Origin: Chloroflexota bacterium
GTDB lineage: Bacteria > Chloroflexota > Anaerolineae > UBA4142
DNA: 64,000 nt
Direction: 5' to 3'
NCBI GenBank assembly: GCA_016219275.1
Contig: JACRBM010000058.1
Coordinates: 124,001-188,000, forward strand
Shown in pieces: positions 59,505-64,000 of the stretch. Made by a program: the position numbers and the translations under genes. A model generated the notes under the pieces. That model was not told where the DNA came from, did not search any database, and saw only the letters and a program-made list of their open reading frames with translations. Within the stretch, counting starts at the first letter, position 1. Each line of letters starts with the position of its first letter.

Positions 59505-62500
59505 TTAATCATACGTTCCAAAACAGGACTGAAGATAACTTTCTACATCGCCCAAATCTACCGGTTTGATTTCGCCTGTCTTGTACTTTTCGCGGGCGTT
59601 GCGAATGTGTTCCTGCAAGTCGTTCAGTTCAGTCAGATTGAATTTCTTGGCATCCTCGTAAAGGCGATCATAAATAACCGTGAGTGCGAATGAACGCGGT
59701 GAAAGGAGTTGTGCGTAACCGACACCGCGCACATACGCCTCTGCGGCAGTGCGAAGATGCTCTTGCGCCTGGGAATCTTGATGGACAAATTGATGCAGTT
59801 CCGGTTTTTTCGCCTGAGGATTATCTTTTTCAATTTCCTCGGTGCGTTGGCAAAAGCGCCCAACACTCATCTGCGCGCGCAAGTGCTCGATCTTGCTCGC
59901 CTGAGTATAAACGTACAGATCATCGCGTTCGGCGGATGGCAATTTGGAATTCTCTTGAATCAGCGCGTCCGGCGGAATCAGACCATTCTCAAGAATTGCC
60001 GCCAGCGTCTTCTCTGCCTGGGCGTAGTCGTTTGCATAATAGTTTGCCCAAGCAAAGTTGACCCGCGCATCCAACTCGAGACGGGGATTCTTGATCTCGT
60101 GTGCCAACTTGATGGCTTCATCCAAATAGTGAAGAGCATCACGGTAGCGGAGATGCCATTTGTCCGGCGACAGGTCGAGGTCAATCAGAATGCGATCACG
60201 GTGCAAACAACCCAACTCGATCAAGGTCTCGACGCGCCGTACTGGTTCACCTTTGGCAGAACTTTCGGTGAATAGTTTGAGCGCTTCGTTGACCGCTAGT
60301 TCTGCTTGGTCATAGATGATTTCAGCCGGTTCGGCAAACACGCGCCCAGCAGTCCGCGCCTCATTCGCCAAACGACGCAACGCTTCCCCTAGCTGAATCA
60401 AAGCGAGTCCCAAGCCGCGTGACTCTTCGACTCGGCGAAAGTATGCTACCGCCGTTGCCGCTTCGCTCCAAGCCAAGTCTTGACGCAAATGGCGGTTGTC
60501 AATTAGCGCCAGCGTATTATATGAATAGGCAATCGGGACCTCCGCCCCTATGTCTTTTTTCATCGCTAAACCGTCTAGACAGACGCGACGCGCGCGCAAA
60601 CGATTCATATCTGAAAACGCGCGCGCGAGGTTCGTGAGCACTTGGGCTTTGTGCGCTTTTGATTCAGTGCCGCGCGCATACTTGAGCGCCAAACCGTACA
60701 TTTTCACCGCTTTGCCAAGCCGTCCGATGGTCACAAATCCATAGCCGGCAAAATTGTATATCAACGAGATGGTGCGCCGCAAACGACCTTCCGCAGGATG
60801 TCCGATAAAGCCGCATTCGTCGCGTTCGGAAAACACAGGTGTGTTTTGGTCCTTTGTTGCCAACTGGACTAATTCACCCGCTGTGTCTTCCAATTTCCTA
60901 CAGAAATCGAGAATGTCTGCGCCTTGCATCACCCGCGCGTACTCGCGCCAACAGGTTCGTTCGCCACGCGCAAATGTGTGGCTCCAGCTTCTCTTCTCAT
61001 TCGGAGCCATCTCCTGGATCGCGCTTTCTACTCGCTGACTGAAATCAATCGCGCGTTGCCGGTCTTGCCGTAATACGAATCGTTGGATCCAGCGGATAAC
61101 ATCGTCTTGACGAACCGCGCGGCGCAATACCTCCTCCTCTGTTTCGCCACGCTTCTGCGGTGCGGTTCGCGGTTTCATGTCGGCAAACTTGAAGGTGAAG
61201 GGATCACTCATTACGCGCCACGACTCGGCTTGCGCCGTTGCCTCGGCTTCTTCATCTTGAGCAAGCCACCTATTTTTACCTATATCAAAAGCAATGTTGC
61301 TGAAATTATATGGACTCAACAAGAGGGTATAGTGCATTTCCTCAGTCTCAAAGTCGAGAATTTTCTCGCGAATTTCAATTCGCCTTTCCTCTTCTCGGTC
61401 TGTAATCTTTGGAAACTGAACTGACAGCGCTTTAGTAGGAGAAGTGAATTGCAACTGCAACCGTTCCACGTCTCTTGTTTGGAATTCCTTACGTTCCTCC
61501 TCAAGTGGACGTCGAGTGAATTCTGCCCAGTCCTTCAACTTGGCATAGAGTCTTTGGCGCGCTTTTGTCTCGTCTTGGCGGTCTTGGGGATTGACAGCCA
61601 TGTGCTCGGCATAAATTCGATAGATTTCGTCTTGCAATCCTAATCGCTCACCCGGACGACGCTTGATGATGGATAGCTGGCGCATTCCATCAAGATCATT
61701 GCGAATCTCTTCCTGTTTTATCGGATTGGGTTTCCACTCTTCGGCTGTCATACCGGCTGGACTATGCAATGCAAAATGAAGTTGGTCCGCGTCCAAGCCA
61801 GGGCGCGCTCGCACCAATGCCTTGAGGATTTCAGAGCGCGAACCGGGATAAGCAAAGAGAACTCGGATGAATTCGTGCTCAATATCCCACCGCGCTTGTT
61901 CCAACTCTGGAGTAACTTTATTGACGGGATCATCGGTTTTGACCCGCGCGTGCGCTTGCTCCGGCGAATCCCCCAACGGCGCGGGAATGGTCCGCCCATC
62001 AACAATCAAATCGGCGTAGAGTGATAATCGAACCGGTTGTCCAGCGGTGTACAGCCATAGCACATCGGTGTGCTCCTGCGCGGACAATTCCCGCATTGTG
62101 CTAGCAATCTTTTTGTAATCGCTAGATTGAGCGGCACGTTGTTGCCATTCCTGGCTTAGATATTGGAAATAAGTCTGTGTGTCCGATTCGCTAAAGGGTT
62201 CGATAGAAATGTCGGTGATCTCGCAAGGTGACTGAGCTTGTGAGACCGCCTTCGAGATTTCGTCAAAGAAGCGCTTGCCTTCTTCGTACCTACCAGCCAA
62301 AATCAATGTTGTATTGAGCAGAGTCCCACTGCGAATCTGATCCACCAGCCACTGCAACGTGTTGAATGAGATCTCCTCTGAACGGATCAGACCGCCTTCG
62401 ATAAGCCATTCGGAGGTAGTGATGACCAGTTGTTCCGCCGTATCAATCGTCCACACCAACCGACGCCGATTCGCGTTTTCCTTATGATCCTGCAAGAATG

Positions 62501-62969
62501 CCGACTCGGCTTGTCTGCCGACTTCTTGGACGGTGAAATAGTCCACGCCTTGCTCGCGCAATCGCTGATGACGCCAGAAGGCAGTATCGTAGTGAGGAAA
62601 ATCCGCGAGGTTAGTCCACTTGATCGCGTCGCGCATCGCGCGTATAAAATTGGTGCGCGTGTGCAAACGCGTGTCGGAGAGGTCTATCAGATCGGAGACG
62701 AGCGCATTACCCAACCGAGTCCAATCCCATTCGGCCGGCTGTTCGGAATGCTCGCGTTGCGATTCGGCGCGCGCTTGCGAGTTGCCGGCGCGTTCGATCA
62801 CTTCTTCGACAAGGCGCGACTTGCCCATCCCACCCTTGCCGCGAATGAGCACAATCTGACAGGATTGATCAGCGCGATAAATCGCCTTTTTGATCTTTTC
62901 AAGTTCAATCGTTCGATTGACGAATCTTTCTGTGCGCCGCGCCGCGGCAAAGAGTTGATCGTTCATCAC
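59505..62969 (-). CDS. STAND-type P-loop NTPase with TPR-like C-terminal repeats
   Basis: 1154 residues. Walker A GKGGMGKS (44-51) in VLIRGKGGMGKSRLVEEV and Walker B-like LVWTIDTAEQ (171-180), with the winged-helix region beyond (about 380-480). From about 720 to the end it is helical with TPR-like repeats (RTISLIYNFAGYGFVTIGRLGKAVKMYGLALKYARG; HKAQVLTNLARAFSDMNRLRARRV; LDARVNFAWANYYANDYAQAEKTL). STAND proteins are signal-sensing switches that oligomerise on stimulus. No effector domain is fused. The neighbouring radical SAM gene (12 bp away) and a second ATPase gene upstream suggest a multi-gene system. Confidence 0.8.
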   Translation of the reverse strand: MMNDQLFAAARRTERFVNRTIELEKIKKAIYRADQSCQIVLIRGKGGMGKSRLVEEVIERAGNSQARAESQREHSEQPAEWDWTRLGNALVSDLIDLSDTRLHTRTNFIRAMRDAIKWTNLADFPHYDTAFWRHQRLREQGVDYFTVQEVGRQAESAFLQDHKENANRRRLVWTIDTAEQLVITTSEWLIEGGLIRSEEISFNTLQWLVDQIRSGTLLNTTLILAGRYEEGKRFFDEISKAVSQAQSPCEITDISIEPFSESDTQTYFQYLSQEWQQRAAQSSDYKKIASTMRELSAQEHTDVLWLYTAGQPVRLSLYADLIVDGRTIPAPLGDSPEQAHARVKTDDPVNKVTPELEQARWDIEHEFIRVLFAYPGSRSEILKALVRARPGLDADQLHFALHSPAGMTAEEWKPNPIKQEEIRNDLDGMRQLSIIKRRPGERLGLQDEIYRIYAEHMAVNPQDRQDETKARQRLYAKLKDWAEFTRRPLEEERKEFQTRDVERLQLQFTSPTKALSVQFPKITDREEERRIEIREKILDFETEEMHYTLLLSPYNFSNIAFDIGKNRWLAQDEEAEATAQAESWRVMSDPFTFKFADMKPRTAPQKRGETEEEVLRRAVRQDDVIRWIQRFVLRQDRQRAIDFSQRVESAIQEMAPNEKRSWSHTFARGERTCWREYARVMQGADILDFCRKLEDTAGELVQLATKDQNTPVFSERDECGFIGHPAEGRLRRTISLIYNFAGYGFVTIGRLGKAVKMYGLALKYARGTESKAHKAQVLTNLARAFSDMNRLRARRVCLDGLAMKKDIGAEVPIAYSYNTLALIDNRHLRQDLAWSEAATAVAYFRRVEESRGLGLALIQLGEALRRLANEARTAGRVFAEPAEIIYDQAELAVNEALKLFTESSAKGEPVRRVETLIELGCLHRDRILIDLDLSPDKWHLRYRDALHYLDEAIKLAHEIKNPRLELDARVNFAWANYYANDYAQAEKTLAAILENGLIPPDALIQENSKLPSAERDDLYVYTQASKIEHLRAQMSVGRFCQRTEEIEKDNPQAKKPELHQFVHQDSQAQEHLRTAAEAYVRGVGYAQLLSPRSFALTVIYDRLYEDAKKFNLTELNDLQEHIRNAREKYKTGEIKPVDLGDVESYLQSCFGTYD

Positions 62970-63005
62970 ACTGATTCCTCCCTTCGATTTTCCGACGCGC
63001 CAAAA

Positions 63006-64000
63006 TCACAGGCGTAAAAGCTCCCACAGCCCTTCAGATACTTTATATCGTTGCGCGGAATTTGTGGAATTGAAAATGATGCCGTATTGGAAAAGCTGAT
63101 TGATAAGATCATCGTTGATGTCCAGTTTCAGTTTTTCAAGTTCGTCACTGGTCCATTCTTTATCCAGCGATCGGGCAATTTGTATAAGGCAATCCAAAAC
63201 ATTCTGGGTAAGAGGCATGTATCTGGGTTTGCCATTTTGATCTGGGCGTCGAATCAGATTGTCAATACACCCGGAGATATCAGTGCGAGTCAACACAGAA
63301 ACGGGGAAACTCGTCGCGCGTGGGACCGCGCGATCAAAAAGGAAAGCATTGATATAGGGGTGATCCCAGTTGTAGCCCGTGCAATCGGGGAGAACCGATT
63401 CATGACCCTGCATCAGCGGTAACGCTTGAAGTTGTCCGAATGTGAGATTTTGGACTGTTGGATAATGTTTTTTCACGAACCCCAAAAATTGCTCGACGGG
63501 ATCTGCGAGAGCATCCAGAGGCATCGAAGGTAGGCACTGGTTTTTGCGCAAGACGAAACTATCAATCGAACCTTCGTCGCGTAGCGCAATGAACATTCGA
63601 ATGCACTCGCGACTCAAAAAACGTTCCAAGATTTGTTCATCTACATCTTGACGGATTTTCTTTTCGACTTCTTCATAGCCATCCACGATCACAATCGGCG
63701 AGGGATGTAGATCACAGCGAAGGCAAAGGTCATTTACGAGCCGGTCAATGTTTTGCGCAATTGTGGCATCTGGATCAATTGCCCTAACGTCAGGACAAAC
63801 TTTGCGCGCATCCTGTTGGATCTCACCAAGCCATTTCAATATCGCTTCATTTTCCAACCCAACACCAGGTTTGACAAGCTCGGGGACTTGGACAAAAAAT
63901 ACAAGCCGCTTGGGAGGAGAATCGTGTCCGCGCAATTCCTCCCGAGCGGCTTGCAAGAACCAGGTTTTGCCCATGCCGGCTGGCGCAACAATCGCCCAGA
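63006..64000 (-). CDS. P-loop ATPase (STAND/AAA-like), N-terminus beyond the window
   Basis: The frame is open to the window edge; 331 residues are visible. Walker A is near the edge (APAGMGKTWFL), Walker B-like IVIVDGYEEVEKKI with the acidic pair follows, then an arginine sensor region (MFIALRDEGSID) and a C-terminal winged-helix-like part (DLINQLFQYGIIFNSTNSAQRYKVSEGLWELLRL). It is smaller than the next ATPase and has no repeats. The gap of 36 bp to the larger ATPase implies one operon. An N-terminal domain of unknown kind, possibly an effector, lies outside the window. Confidence 0.72.
   Translation of the reverse strand, partial: WAIVAPAGMGKTWFLQAAREELRGHDSPPKRLVFFVQVPELVKPGVGLENEAILKWLGEIQQDARKVCPDVRAIDPDATIAQNIDRLVNDLCLRCDLHPSPIVIVDGYEEVEKKIRQDVDEQILERFLSRECIRMFIALRDEGSIDSFVLRKNQCLPSMPLDALADPVEQFLGFVKKHYPTVQNLTFGQLQALPLMQGHESVLPDCTGYNWDHPYINAFLFDRAVPRATSFPVSVLTRTDISGCIDNLIRRPDQNGKPRYMPLTQNVLDCLIQIARSLDKEWTSDELEKLKLDINDDLINQLFQYGIIFNSTNSAQRYKVSEGLWELLRL

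Noticed and set aside
1-64000. tRNA, rRNA or complete insertion sequence
   Set aside because: I looked for T-loop sequences with matching acceptor stems, rRNA blocks and transposase motifs and found none.

Overview
The window looks like chromosome of an uncultured member of the Chloroflexota (Anaerolineae-like). This is an inference from gene content: a split ribA/ribD, coenzyme F420 genes, PA14 and TolB-like surface proteins, many STAND, TIR and FGE-domain proteins, and an unusual load of short dispersed palindromes. The DNA is moderately GC-rich and densely coded. Several promoters lie only 12-20 bp upstream of the start codon. I see no rRNA, tRNA, CRISPR array or intact transposon.

Layout. 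0-3.5 kb: tail of a polysaccharide deacetylase, two membrane proteins of the hydrogenase-4/complex I family and a radical SAM protein. 3.5-11 kb: MFS transporter, acyltransferase, riboflavin genes (ribA, ribD-type reductase), a zinc-less MDR dehydrogenase, a NusG paralogue, cofE and npdG. 11-15.5 kb: a secreted three-PA14 protein, a TIR-FGE protein, a toxin-antitoxin pair and a DUF2283 gene beside a gene remnant. 15.7-28.1 kb (minus strand): two copies of a module made of Tat-exported 4Fe-4S protein, NrfD-like membrane subunit, sensor kinase and NarL-type regulator. One kinase carries a c-type heme motif. 28.2-33 kb: glpABC (anaerobic glycerol-3-phosphate dehydrogenase) and a thioesterase. 33.3-40.1 kb: O-antigen ligase/TPR, WecA-type transferase, UDP-HexNAc dehydrogenase and gmk. 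40.3-44.5 kb: yebC-ruvC-ruvA, two arrestin-like genes, an AAA ATPase and a DEDD exonuclease. 44.7-50.1 kb: BMP-family lipoprotein and its ABC transporter. 50.2-54 kb: decaying NACHT-FGE gene, a reverse transcriptase fragment of diversity-generating retroelement (DGR) type and an MNT/HEPN pair. 54-56.6 kb: C39 peptidase-TPR and murJ. 56.8-64 kb (minus strand): two large P-loop (STAND-like) ATPases, a radical SAM/SPASM enzyme with a Cys-rich N-terminus, a two-TM coiled-coil protein and very small proteins.

How parts fit. The electron-transfer modules lack a catalytic subunit in the window but are each paired with a two-component system, and glpABC nearby would feed electrons to the quinone pool, so this half of the window looks like regulated anaerobic respiration. 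The accessory half is dominated by conflict-type genes. Two FGE-domain proteins, one TIR and one NACHT, end in a stretch of codons with the pattern expected of DGR adenine mutagenesis (variable codons NNC/NNT, as if from AAY). Each is followed by a perfect GC-rich hairpin, and the second is followed by the first 49 codons of a DGR-type reverse transcriptase. The 57-64 kb locus is the best candidate for an undescribed system.

At least five short repeat families occupy the intergenic spaces. They supply stop codons to flanking genes and in places have entered coding sequences in frame (glpA, the NACHT-FGE gene, the C39 peptidase linker).
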